A DNA stretch of 56,207 bases from an uncultured Peptococcaceae bacterium (GTDB lineage Bacteria > Bacillota > Peptococcia > Peptococcales > Peptococcaceae): the NCBI GenBank assembly GCA_902492275.1, contig CABUKW010000004.1, positions 1 through 56,207 on the forward strand, written 5' to 3'. The number at the start of each line of letters is the position of its first letter. Within the stretch, counting starts at the first letter, position 1. Shown here one piece after another: positions 1 to 8,309 of this stretch. The notes below the pieces were generated by a model. The model did no database searches and was not told the DNA's origin. It saw only the letters and a list, made by a program, of their open reading frames with translations. The translations under genes were made by a program, and so were the position numbers.

Positions 1-11
1 GGAGAAGAAAA

Positions 12-3000
12 TTGAGAAAGAAAGCATGGAGAAAGAATATCGCCTTCTTGCTGGTCATTGCCATGATGCTGACCATTATGCCAATGACAGTATTTGCAGA
101 AGGGGAAGATGATAGCGCAGATGCAACAGGCGTTGCTGCAATGCTGTATGGCAGTAATGATGATGAAGCATTAGAATCATTATCACCGGCAGAAGAAGCA
201 CAAGCTGTTATAGCAAAATGGGTGACTGAAGCGCAGGCTACTACTGTATATGTGAGTTGGAATGTTGGTGATATTGACAAGCAAGAAGCAACGTATACGG
301 ATGGCGCTTATATTAGTAGTCAGGACATTATTGTAACTGGTGATATGAGTGATATTACAGCAACATTTGAAACAGAAAATGGAACAGCATTAGCAGTTGC
401 AAGCTGTGATGTTGTAAAAGCAGAAGAACCTGAAAGTGAAAATGTTGCACAAATCGGTAACATACAGTATGCCACATTGGACGAAGCTATTGCAGCAGCG
501 GCAGACGGTGATACAATTGAGCTACTGGACAATGCAATACTTGATGTAGGTACTATTGCAAAGCCGATAACTATTATTGGTAATGGAAATACTATTGAAG
601 TTCCAACTCAAACTGCTACGAGTGATGGAGATAGCCAAGGTAGGTTGAACATAAATGATATTGTTACATTTGACAATTGTATTGTAAATTTCTACAATGA
701 ATATCAAAACGGAAATAATACTTGGAGTGTTGTGATGAATGGCTCTGGTATTATGAATTTTATAAATGGAACAATAGCATCTTTCAAAGGTCATGGTATT
801 TACACAAGTCCAAATGCGATAATAAATGTTGATAATGCGGTAATGAAACTTACAGAAATGCAGTATACGTCTATGATGGCTGAGGCATATGCGACATTAA
901 ATGTGAAAAATAATTCTAACTTCTATATAGAGAATGCAATTGAACCAAATGGCATTACAGGTTTTAAAATCAATGTTGATGATTCTAGATTCTCTGTTAC
1001 AGATTGTGAAAGACAAGGGCTTGTAAAATGTGACTTGATTTTAACAAGTGGCGCTACGGCGGACATCAGCAAAAATGGAACAGGCTATAATATGTATAGT
1101 TATAATACATTATTAGTTAGTGCAGGTACAACATTAACAATGAATGAAAATAAAAGTCGTGCATTAATGACACAAGGAAATGGACAAACTGATGTTACAG
1201 TTGAAGAAGGCGGAACTTTGATTGTTCGTGAAAACGGCAGAGATTGGTATGCTACAGATTCTGAAGAAATGTACTATGCTCAAAAATCTGCCATTTCAAT
1301 CGGTGTCTATGGTTGGTATCCAAAATATGAAGAAATTCTGATTTATCGAAATGATATTGTCAATTTTGAAGACGGTGCGATTGTAGATATTAGTGATAAC
1401 TATGTGCGTGGTATTTCTAATTTTGGTACAATGTATATAGGCGATACGACGGTTATTAAAAACAATGTTGCTTTAGATGCAGCAGAGGTAGAAACGGATC
1501 GTCGTGTGGCAGTAGGTGGCGGTATATATAATGCCAACAAAGTCACCCTTGCTGATGGCGTACAGCTTTACAATAATCATGCGAACAGTGCTGCCGATGA
1601 TATTTACAATGAAGATGGCGCAATGATTACCTTTGGTGCTACCGGTGAAGGTTGGGCATTAGATGGTGAACCTGATTGTACCGATGATATTGACGGTTGG
1701 TATGATGATAGCGCAGACAATCGTTGGGAAGCTCATGATGAACAAAATAATCATATAATCAAGGTTGCTATGGGAACGATTGCAACGAAAAAGGCATTAA
1801 AAGCGGCCCATGGGAAAAACTATGAAGCAGGAGAAGTTAATCCTGTAGATTGGGAAAAATCTAAATCGAAAACGGCAACAGCTTTGGATGAAAATTTCGA
1901 ATCGAAAGTAACATTATCGTTACCATCAGCAAGCTATAAAGGTAATCTGGATGTAGCGTTTGTTTTAGATGGCTCTACCAGCGCTGATGAAGAAGATTTA
2001 GCGGCTCAGGCAGCTAATTTATTAGATGAATTGTCAAAGATAGAAAATTTAAATGTAAAAGCTAGTCTGACCATATTTGGCGGCAGTCAATCAATTTTAG
2101 AGGATACAGGATTATTAGACATTTCTGATACGGGAACGCTTCAAGAATTGAAAGCCAAATTGACAGACCCGTCTTATGATAAAATGGATGGTCGTTCTGG
2201 CAGTAACCTGCAGGCTGGTGTAGAAGCGGCCCGCGCACATTTAAATAATGATAAAACAGTTGATAGCGCAGATAAATATATGATTATTCTATCTGATGGC
2301 GCTGCTCGTATGTGGTATGAAAACGGTCAAGCTATGTCCCAGACCTATTTACCAGATAAAAAAATATTCTGGAATAGTAACGAGGATTTTATTAAACGCT
2401 ATAATATAGAAGGAGTAGCATTGCGTACATTCTCGGAAGTTTGGACAGCAGGACAATCTGGAGTTGCTATTGACGCTTATGGTATGAGCGAAGCAGAAAA
2501 AGATGCGGCGACTGCAGATGATCCAAAAGTAGCAAGCTGGAATATTGTTGCGACAGATTCTGATTATTATACAACTTACGAAGTTGCAACTTATTATGCA
2601 GCGACTTCTATTGTAAAAGCAGCTGACGAAGCAAATGTAATTTTGGTATCTTACCCGTATCATACAGGAACGAATTATGCGACGTATACAGAAAGCTTTA
2701 AATCTTGGCTGGCAGAAAATAAAGTTGTGACTCGGTATGACAATGCAGATATGAATGAAACACAGATTTTCTCTGCTGTAAAAGACGAGTTAATTTATTT
2801 GGTAGATGCAGGCAGTAAAGTTGTTGACGTGATTGGCTATGATGACACGTACAACAATGGTATGGGCTATCACTTCGATTTTGTAAACGATATTGCCAAA
2901 CTAAATCTGACTGTAGATGGCACAAACTTAGATGCTGTTCAACTTTCCACCAATAGTAATGAAACAGTGTATGGTTTTGGCGGTAAAACAGATAGTAAAG

Positions 3001-3590
3001 ATGGCAAGACCTATCCCTATGTGCTGCATTATTATCCAAAGGGAATTAGTGAAGAAGCCGATGAACACTTTGTATGGGAAATCAATGTGCCTGTGAAAGT
3101 AAATGAACCGGTGCAGTTGACCTATAGTGTAAAACTGACAGATCCGACAAGTACAGCAGGTACTTATACTGAATTGTACACCAATAATAGTGCAACGCTG
3201 TATCCAGTAGATTCCAATGGAAATTCACTGCCTGCAGAAGAATTTGCAAAACCAACTGTAGCATATACAGTAAAAGAAACAACACCGGGTAATCCACCAA
3301 GCGACGGTGGCAGTGATTCCTATGATGGCCCCTACTCTGATGATCCATCTACTGAAATTCCAGATCCTGATGTGCCGCTGACAGAACCGGATATCCCGCC
3401 AGTTGTCATTGAAGCTCCGGATGTGCCATTGGTGGATGTACCTGGCGAACCGGTTGTAGAAATTGAGGAACCGGAAGTTCCATTGGGTGACGCGCCGAAA
3501 ACCGGAGATACTGCTCCGATGGTGGCCTTCGCAGGCTTGATGGCAGCAGCCGTAGTAGGATTGATTATTACACGCAGAAAATTCAACTAA
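12..3590 (+). CDS. VWA-domain surface protein with sortase anchor
   Basis: A 1192-residue secreted wall-anchored protein, probably an adhesin or pilus-tip-like protein. It opens with a basic N-terminus and hydrophobic signal segment ending near VFA-E (residue 30). A region around residues 150-580 (starting YATLDEAIAAAADGDTI) resembles a right-handed beta-helix. A von Willebrand A domain begins near residue 645 with a MIDAS motif DGSTS (D653). A Pro/acidic spacer near residues 1100-1160 leads to an APKTGD sorting signal, a hydrophobic segment and an RRKFN tail. The sorting motif is APKTG rather than LPxTG. The start is TTG at 12 behind GGAGAA at 1-6. The gene touches the window edge, so its upstream context is unseen. 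The fold of the N-terminal part is inferred from sequence character only. Confidence 0.85.
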   Translation: MRKKAWRKNIAFLLVIAMMLTIMPMTVFAEGEDDSADATGVAAMLYGSNDDEALESLSPAEEAQAVIAKWVTEAQATTVYVSWNVGDIDKQEATYTDGAYISSQDIIVTGDMSDITATFETENGTALAVASCDVVKAEEPESENVAQIGNIQYATLDEAIAAAADGDTIELLDNAILDVGTIAKPITIIGNGNTIEVPTQTATSDGDSQGRLNINDIVTFDNCIVNFYNEYQNGNNTWSVVMNGSGIMNFINGTIASFKGHGIYTSPNAIINVDNAVMKLTEMQYTSMMAEAYATLNVKNNSNFYIENAIEPNGITGFKINVDDSRFSVTDCERQGLVKCDLILTSGATADISKNGTGYNMYSYNTLLVSAGTTLTMNENKSRALMTQGNGQTDVTVEEGGTLIVRENGRDWYATDSEEMYYAQKSAISIGVYGWYPKYEEILIYRNDIVNFEDGAIVDISDNYVRGISNFGTMYIGDTTVIKNNVALDAAEVETDRRVAVGGGIYNANKVTLADGVQLYNNHANSAADDIYNEDGAMITFGATGEGWALDGEPDCTDDIDGWYDDSADNRWEAHDEQNNHIIKVAMGTIATKKALKAAHGKNYEAGEVNPVDWEKSKSKTATALDENFESKVTLSLPSASYKGNLDVAFVLDGSTSADEEDLAAQAANLLDELSKIENLNVKASLTIFGGSQSILEDTGLLDISDTGTLQELKAKLTDPSYDKMDGRSGSNLQAGVEAARAHLNNDKTVDSADKYMIILSDGAARMWYENGQAMSQTYLPDKKIFWNSNEDFIKRYNIEGVALRTFSEVWTAGQSGVAIDAYGMSEAEKDAATADDPKVASWNIVATDSDYYTTYEVATYYAATSIVKAADEANVILVSYPYHTGTNYATYTESFKSWLAENKVVTRYDNADMNETQIFSAVKDELIYLVDAGSKVVDVIGYDDTYNNGMGYHFDFVNDIAKLNLTVDGTNLDAVQLSTNSNETVYGFGGKTDSKDGKTYPYVLHYYPKGISEEADEHFVWEINVPVKVNEPVQLTYSVKLTDPTSTAGTYTELYTNNSATLYPVDSNGNSLPAEEFAKPTVAYTVKETTPGNPPSDGGSDSYDGPYSDDPSTEIPDPDVPLTEPDIPPVVIEAPDVPLVDVPGEPVVEIEEPEVPLGDAPKTGDTAPMVAFAGLMAAAVVGLIITRRKFN

Positions 3591-3650
3591 ATTGAATAGC
3601 GTTCTTATTCTCAGGCGTATTAGCTGCTGAGGAACGGAAACGATAAAAGC

Positions 3651-3690
3651 AGAGGTATAACCAGATGGATGGTTATGCCTCTGTTTTTAT
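3651..3690 (+). terminator. Intrinsic terminator after the VWA protein gene
   Basis: A 12-bp stem (AGAGGTATAACC with GGTTATGCCTCT) is followed by a T-rich tail. It ends the transcript of the upstream surface protein gene. Confidence 0.85.
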
Positions 3691-3718
3691 TTGCTATTCT
3701 TATGCTGCTCTATTCTAT

Positions 3719-3745
3719 AAGGAGTCGGTAATTCACCGACTCCTT
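3719..3745. other. Perfect hairpin without T-tract
   Basis: An 11-bp perfect inverted repeat (AAGGAGTCGGT / ACCGACTCCTT) with a 5-nt loop. It is not followed by a T-run, so it is either a bidirectional structural element or part of a small RNA. It lies in the 584-bp gene-free stretch 3591-4174, which also holds parS site 1 and repeat module copy A. I see no convincing gene in this stretch. Confidence 0.5.
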
Positions 3746-3875
3746 GTCCAGAGTGTTGCCAGATGATTAGTCATGCAATGGTTTATGATAAGCGTTAGTC
3801 CTAACCGATGGGGAGGCGATACGCCCCCTCATCTTTTCTTTATAGTGCGCTGGTTTAAACAGGTGTCCACAGTTC

Positions 3876-4001
3876 GGAGCAAAAATGTTTCACGTGAAAC
3901 ATTTTATGCTCTAATTTTTTGTTTTTTGTTCTCTGTATTGGTAGCTCTATTAGGGGGGGTGGACAATACAGCCAAAATGCCGGTTTTCTGCTCAACCAAT
4001 A
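3876..4001 (+). repeat. Inverted repeat module, copy A (contains parS)
   Basis: This segment matches the reverse complement of 52726-52855. Both begin GGAGCAAAAATG plus the parS palindrome, and both share TGTATTGGTAGCTCTATTAG, a G-run, GACAATACA and TTTTCTGCTCAACCAATA in the same order. The roughly 35 bases after parS differ between copies. The long ORF across it encodes no recognisable protein. Confidence 0.8.
3886..3901. promoter_or_regulatory. parS site 1 (ParB/Spo0J binding)
   Basis: TGTTTCACGTGAAACA is a perfect 16-bp palindrome identical to the consensus parS of Bacillus-type ParB. It is one of three identical sites in the window, expected to load ParB/SMC near the origin. Confidence 0.9.
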
Positions 4002-4174
4002 TAGATGCGAGAATTTTACTTTGCCTTGTGTTTTTTGGTGGTGAATGTGGGAAGAAAGTGCGGCATGCATCCTCTGCCGGATGGTGTGAATGTATGATTT
4101 GATACGGGGCGCTCTTTTTATTTTGGCGGGGATATGCTATGATACGGGTGGAATGTTTACGGTGAGGTGAGGTT

Positions 4175-4864
4175 ATGCAGCGGCTGGTAATTGTGGAGGA
4201 TGATCACGACTTAAATCGGGGGCTGTGCTTGGCGTTAAGGAATGAGGATGTGGAGGTTGTTTCTTGCCTGGATTTGAGGCAGGCTCGGCAGGCGCTGGAA
4301 CGGGCGGCGGATTTATTGCTGCTGGATGTCAATTTGCCGGATGGCAGCGGTCTGGAATTTTTGCAGGAACTGCGGCAAGGCAGCGCCATACCGGTGATTT
4401 TGCTGACGGCTAATGATACGGAGATGGATGTGGTGATGGGCTTGGAGCATGGCGCTGACGACTATATCACCAAGCCGTTCAGTCTGGCCATTTTGCGGGC
4501 CAGGGTTCATGCGCAGCTGCGCCGTGCTGGTGCAGGGCCAGCGCAGCGGGAAAGCGTTGTTGTGCAGTTGGGGCCGTTCCGGTTTGATTTTGAGCGGATG
4601 ATGTTTTCTCGCGATGGTGTGCTGGTGGAATTGAGCAAAACGGAGCAGAAGCTGCTGTGGCTGTTGGTGGAAAATCGGGGCGTTACGTTGTCGCGGGCGC
4701 AGCTGGTGAACCGCATCTGGGTTGGCGGCGCTGCCTATGTGGACGAGAACGCGCTGTCGGTGACGGTGAAGCGGCTGCGGGATAAGCTAAGGGCTGGCGA
4801 TTATATCAAGACGGTCTACGGCGTCGGGTATGTGTGGAAGGGGCCTGCTGATGATAGCTGTTAA
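4175..4864 (+). CDS. OmpR/PhoB-family response regulator
   Basis: A 229-residue two-component DNA-binding regulator. The receiver domain (about residues 1-115) has acidic residues D9/D10, phospho-acceptor D51 in LLLDVNLPDG, T78 and K100 (ITKPF). A winged-helix output domain (about 125-225) follows, with the typical SKTEQKLLWLLVEN and VKRLRDKL segments and a final VYGVGYVW hairpin. The ATG at 4175 follows a GGTGAGGTGAGG purine stretch. The 3' end overlaps the next gene, a histidine kinase, by 14 nt, so the pair is translationally coupled. The signal sensed and the target genes cannot be told; the pair resembles small antibiotic-sensing systems but no ABC transporter is adjacent. Confidence 0.95.
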   Translation: MQRLVIVEDDHDLNRGLCLALRNEDVEVVSCLDLRQARQALERAADLLLLDVNLPDGSGLEFLQELRQGSAIPVILLTANDTEMDVVMGLEHGADDYITKPFSLAILRARVHAQLRRAGAGPAQRESVVVQLGPFRFDFERMMFSRDGVLVELSKTEQKLLWLLVENRGVTLSRAQLVNRIWVGGAAYVDENALSVTVKRLRDKLRAGDYIKTVYGVGYVWKGPADDSC

Positions 4865-5765
4865 ATATGTGGTTTTGCTGATGCTGGCGGCGTTGCTGCT
4901 GTGTCTGCTGGTGATTGGTTGGAGCCAGTATCGTCAGCGCAGGCTGTTGGACAGGCTGGGCGCGTTGCTGGATGAGGCCATAAACGGCGACTTTTGCCAG
5001 CAGACCTTTGATGAGAGCATGATGTCGGCCTTAGAGAGCAAGCTGGCCCGTTATTTGGCGCATGCGGAAGCTTCGGCGAAGCATGTGCAGGCGGAGAAGG
5101 ACAAAATCAAAGCGCTGATTTCCGATATCTCCCACCAGACCAAAACGCCTATCGCCAATATTTTGTTGTACGGACAGCTATTGCAGGAGCAGGATTTGCC
5201 GGAGGAAAGCAAGGGCTGTGTGCAGGCGCTGCAGGGACAGGCGGAAAAGCTGAATTTTCTGATTGCTTCGTTAGTAAAGCTGTCGCGGCTGGAAACGGGA
5301 ATTTTGACGCTGCATCCGGTGGAGCAGCCCCTAGAGCCGGTGCTGCGGGAAATTGAGCAGCAATATGGGCCGAAGGCGGAAGCGCGGCAAATAAGTCTTA
5401 TGGTGGAATGTACGACGGAAACGGCGGTTTTTGATGCCAAGTGGACGGCGGAAGCTTTGGGAAATCTGGTGGATAATGCTGTAAAGTATACGGAGCCGGG
5501 CGGCATGGTGCAGATTAAGGTTAGCGCTTATGAGTTGTTTTGCCGGATTGACGTGATAGACAATGGCCGAGGCATTGCCGAGGAGGAACAGGCCAAGGTG
5601 TTCACCCGCTTTTACCGCTCTCCGTCAGTGGCAGACCAAGAAGGCGTTGGCATTGGTTTGTATCTCACTAGGCAGATTTTGGCCAGTCAGGGCGGCTATA
5701 TCAAGGTTGCCTCCGCGCTGGGGCAGGGCAGCGTGTTTTCGGTGTTTTTGCAGCGACCGGTGTAG
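4851..5765 (+). CDS. Sensor histidine kinase
   Basis: A 304-residue membrane histidine kinase, cognate partner of the preceding regulator. It has one N-terminal membrane helix (about residues 5-24) and almost no extracellular domain. The DHp helix carries the phospho-acceptor H95 in ISDISHQTKTP. The HATPase domain shows N-box NLVDNAVKYT, G1 DNGRGIA and G2 GVGIGLYL. The start chosen is ATG 4851, inside the regulator's stop region, with AAGGGG upstream; a GTG at 4830 is also in frame but overlaps further. With a single membrane helix it probably senses within the membrane or through a partner. Confidence 0.93.
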   Translation: MIAVKYVVLLMLAALLLCLLVIGWSQYRQRRLLDRLGALLDEAINGDFCQQTFDESMMSALESKLARYLAHAEASAKHVQAEKDKIKALISDISHQTKTPIANILLYGQLLQEQDLPEESKGCVQALQGQAEKLNFLIASLVKLSRLETGILTLHPVEQPLEPVLREIEQQYGPKAEARQISLMVECTTETAVFDAKWTAEALGNLVDNAVKYTEPGGMVQIKVSAYELFCRIDVIDNGRGIAEEEQAKVFTRFYRSPSVADQEGVGIGLYLTRQILASQGGYIKVASALGQGSVFSVFLQRPV

Positions 5766-5787
5766 GATTGATTGGCTCTGTGTGCAT

Positions 5788-5835
5788 GAAAAAAGGCTGC
5801 TGCGGAAGAAGATGGTCTTCCGCAGCAGCCTTTTG
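5788..5835. terminator. Bidirectional terminator between convergent genes
   Basis: A very strong stem (AAAAGGCTGCTGCGGAAGA with its complement) with A/T flanks on both sides. It serves the kinase operon on the plus strand and the helicase gene on the minus strand. Confidence 0.9.
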
Positions 5836-5845
5836 TATGTCCTGG

Positions 5846-7189
5846 TCAGCTTTTGGGCTTGTTGCTATTGCGCTTAGGTGCAGGGGCTTTGCCTTGTTTT
5901 CCGGTTGGCTTACCGGTTTTGTGTGCTGCTTTGCGCGGTGTGGCGCTGGAGTTTTCCTGCTTGTTGCGTTTTTGACCGACGCTATGGGTATCGTTGCCTT
6001 TGGCTGGATGCTTCTTTTTGCGTTCCGGATCTTTGTAATATTCTTTGGTAGCGCCGGAGAGGATTTTCCCTTTTACCAGATGCACAGGGGCCACATGAAT
6101 GGCAAATTCCCGTTGATAGATGCGCAGCGCTGCCAACTCCCGCGGGTTGACAATGCTGTAGCACTGGCCCTTGCGGTTGCCGCGGGCGGTGCGTCCGGCC
6201 CGGTGAATGTATTCGCTGGGTTCGGCGGGGAAATCCATATTGATGATATGGGTAATATCGGGAATATCCAAGCCGCGGGCGGCCAAGTCGGAGGACACCA
6301 GAATTTTGATGTTGCCCCGGCGGAAGTCCTGCATGGCTTTCTGCCGTTCTTCTTTTGATACGATGCCATGGAGGCTGTAGGTGCGGATTTTGTGATAATT
6401 GAGCTTATCCACCAAGAAATCCAGTTCGGGGCCGTCGTTCATAAAAATCAGGATTCGCTCTGCATCCGCATCCAGCGCGTGGAGCAGCTTGCGCAGTTGC
6501 ACAAATTTCTCCCGCTGCTGGCAGATAAGATAAAAATGCTCGATGTTAGGGTTCATTTTGGCTTGTTGTTCAATTTTTACCAGGGCAGGGTCGTGCATCT
6601 GCTGGGTTAGCAGGTCTAAGGTATGCTGGCTGGCGGTGGCGGAAAATGCGGCCAATTGCCGGTCCCGCAGCATGCTTTTTAGGATATCCAGCACGGTTTG
6701 CTGGTTGGTGTTATCCAGCAGGTTATCCATTTCGTCAATGACCACAGTGTGGATGGTTTGGCAGTTGATTTTGTGTTTTTTGATTAAATCAAGAATACGC
6801 CCCGGCGTACCAACCAAAAGCTGAGGCTTTTCTTTTAATTTGGCAATCTGATTGTTGATGTTGGCCTCGCCGATAATGCTCTGGCAGCCGATTTCTAATC
6901 CGCTGTTCTGGCAAAGCTGCTGCGCCTGGCGGTAAATCTGCATGACCAGCTCGTGGGTGGGCGCCAAAATCAAGGCCTGTACCTGCTTGGCGGCAGTGTC
7001 GATATTGCACAAAATAGGACACAGATAGGCCAGCGTTTTACCGCTGCCGGTGTAGGACTGGCCGATGACATCGCGGCCTGCCAGCAGCAGAGGAATGACC
7101 TGGCTTTGAATTTCGGTAGGCTCGATGATGTCCTGTTGGGCCAGGGCTTGTACCATAGCTTGGTTAGGCAGTAGAGTCTGAAAAGACAT
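5846..7189 (-). CDS. DEAD-box-family ATP-dependent RNA helicase (DEMD variant)
   Basis: A 447-residue SF2 RNA helicase, presumably acting in cold adaptation, ribosome assembly or RNA turnover. It has a Q-motif-like start (F3, IEPTEIQSQ), motif I QSYTGSGKT (44-52), motif Ia LAPTHE, motif II DEMD (152-155), motif III SAT (183-185) and motif VI HRAGRTARG. A Lys/Gly/Pro-rich basic tail of about 70 residues probably binds RNA. Motif II reads DEMD where most members have DEAD; the two catalytic acidic residues are kept, so activity is expected. The ATG at 7189 follows a GGAGG. The gene is monocistronic and convergent with the kinase pair. Confidence 0.93.
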   Translation of the reverse strand: MSFQTLLPNQAMVQALAQQDIIEPTEIQSQVIPLLLAGRDVIGQSYTGSGKTLAYLCPILCNIDTAAKQVQALILAPTHELVMQIYRQAQQLCQNSGLEIGCQSIIGEANINNQIAKLKEKPQLLVGTPGRILDLIKKHKINCQTIHTVVIDEMDNLLDNTNQQTVLDILKSMLRDRQLAAFSATASQHTLDLLTQQMHDPALVKIEQQAKMNPNIEHFYLICQQREKFVQLRKLLHALDADAERILIFMNDGPELDFLVDKLNYHKIRTYSLHGIVSKEERQKAMQDFRRGNIKILVSSDLAARGLDIPDITHIINMDFPAEPSEYIHRAGRTARGNRKGQCYSIVNPRELAALRIYQREFAIHVAPVHLVKGKILSGATKEYYKDPERKKKHPAKGNDTHSVGQKRNKQENSSATPRKAAHKTGKPTGKQGKAPAPKRNSNKPKS

Positions 7190-7452
7190 ATTGTAATCCT
7201 CCGTTTTTGAGAATGTTGTTTTAAGAAATTTTCACATATAAATTCATTATACCATGAAACCATAAAAAACGCAGCGTTTTTTGCAGATAGGCCGCGCCCA
7301 CCCATTATTTTTATTGCAGACGGCTTACATTAGAAATTTTTTCCGGCATTTCGGTGGATTCTCCGCGGTGAAATGGTTGACCTGCGGCCATTTGTGGGAT
7401 AAAATAAAAGATAACGATAAATATCGTAAGAAAGGCATTGGAGGTGGCAGGA

Positions 7453-8022
7453 ATGTTTACCGGAAGAAAAATCATTTTACAAAAGCCAGCCAAAGAGGAT
7501 GCGTATTACTTCCAGAAGTGGTTTATGAATAAGGAGTTCCGGCACTGGTATGACAGTTATATGAGTGTTTCGTTGGATATGATTGAAGATGAAATCAGCA
7601 AAATGAAGGATGTAACCGACCCTAGTGCAGAGCGTGTTGATTTTGTGGTAAAAAATAAACGAAACGGCGAAGCCATCGGCATTGCGTCCATTAAGGATAT
7701 TGACCGGCAAAATGGTCATGCGGAAATCGCGCTGGGCATTGCCGATGAAAAAAACCGTCTGGCCGGCTTTGGCGTTGACCTGATGATTGTTCTGGCTGAT
7801 GTGGTGTTCTATCATTTTGGGTTTGAAAAGTGCTATTCCAAAGTGAACGACAACAACCGTCTGGGCTTGAAATCGGCGCTGAGCTTTGGATTTACCGCAG
7901 AAGGTAAGCTGCGCAAGCACACCTTTATTGACGGGCGTTATATCGACCAGTGGATTTTAGGCATGACCCGGGAGGAATACGAAGGGTTGGCCATTGTACC
8001 AAAATGGAAGGCCCGCGCTTAG
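7453..8022 (+). CDS. GNAT-family N-acetyltransferase (RimJ/RimL type)
   Basis: A 189-residue acetyl-CoA-dependent acetyltransferase. It begins MFTGRKIILQKPAKEDAYYF and has central strands with HAEIALGI and the acetyl-CoA loop region near DEKNRLAGFGVDL. The segment NDNNRLGLKSALSFGF and the late GKLRKHTFIDGRYID are typical of ribosomal-protein/antibiotic acetyltransferases of the RimJ/RimL or SpeG-like branch. ATG 7453 sits 7 nt behind GGAGGTGG; an in-frame TTG at 7438 lacks a good site. It lies alone between the helicase and the methionine operon. The substrate is unknown. Confidence 0.85.
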   Translation: MFTGRKIILQKPAKEDAYYFQKWFMNKEFRHWYDSYMSVSLDMIEDEISKMKDVTDPSAERVDFVVKNKRNGEAIGIASIKDIDRQNGHAEIALGIADEKNRLAGFGVDLMIVLADVVFYHFGFEKCYSKVNDNNRLGLKSALSFGFTAEGKLRKHTFIDGRYIDQWILGMTREEYEGLAIVPKWKARA

Positions 8023-8088
8023 AAAAAAATCTTTACATTTGCTGCAGGTTGTGGTAGAGTGAACAGTACAACAAACTAAATACGCGAG

Positions 8089-8180
8089 TCTTTGTTATCA
8101 AGAGCGGCGGAGGGACTGGCCCTGTGAAGCCCGGCAACAGCCAGCATAGCTGGAAATGTGCTAAATCCTGCAGACAAAGT
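8089..8180 (+). ncRNA. SAM-I riboswitch (S-box) aptamer
   Basis: The conserved S-box core is present: a P1 strand (CTTTGT), AGAGCGGCGGAGGGACTGGCC, GAAGCCCGGCAACAG, a P3 hairpin (CCAGCATAGCTGG), then GTGCTAAATCCTGCAGACAAAG closing P1. It is followed by a terminator hairpin and then the methionine biosynthesis operon. SAM binding should terminate transcription. Confidence 0.96.
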
Positions 8181-8215
8181 GTCTGATAGATAATGGAGTG
8201 GATTGTTTTGCAATC

Positions 8216-8254
8216 AAAAGCCATTTTCTAGCACAAAGAAAATGGCTTTTTTGT
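8216..8254 (+). terminator. SAM-riboswitch expression-platform terminator
   Basis: The stem AAAAGCCATTTTC / GAAAATGGCTTTT with a T-tail lies 36 nt after the aptamer. It is the OFF-state terminator of the S-box leader. Confidence 0.92.
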
Positions 8255-8309
8255 TATTCTGGCTTGCTGTGGAATAACCTATGTAACTATTTCGGAGGAG
8301 GAATTATTG

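Noticed and set aside
3773..4102. 109-codon plus-strand ORF
   Set aside because: It reads straight through parS and repeat module A, has no family features and no proper RBS; the codons NVSRET are just the parS palindrome.
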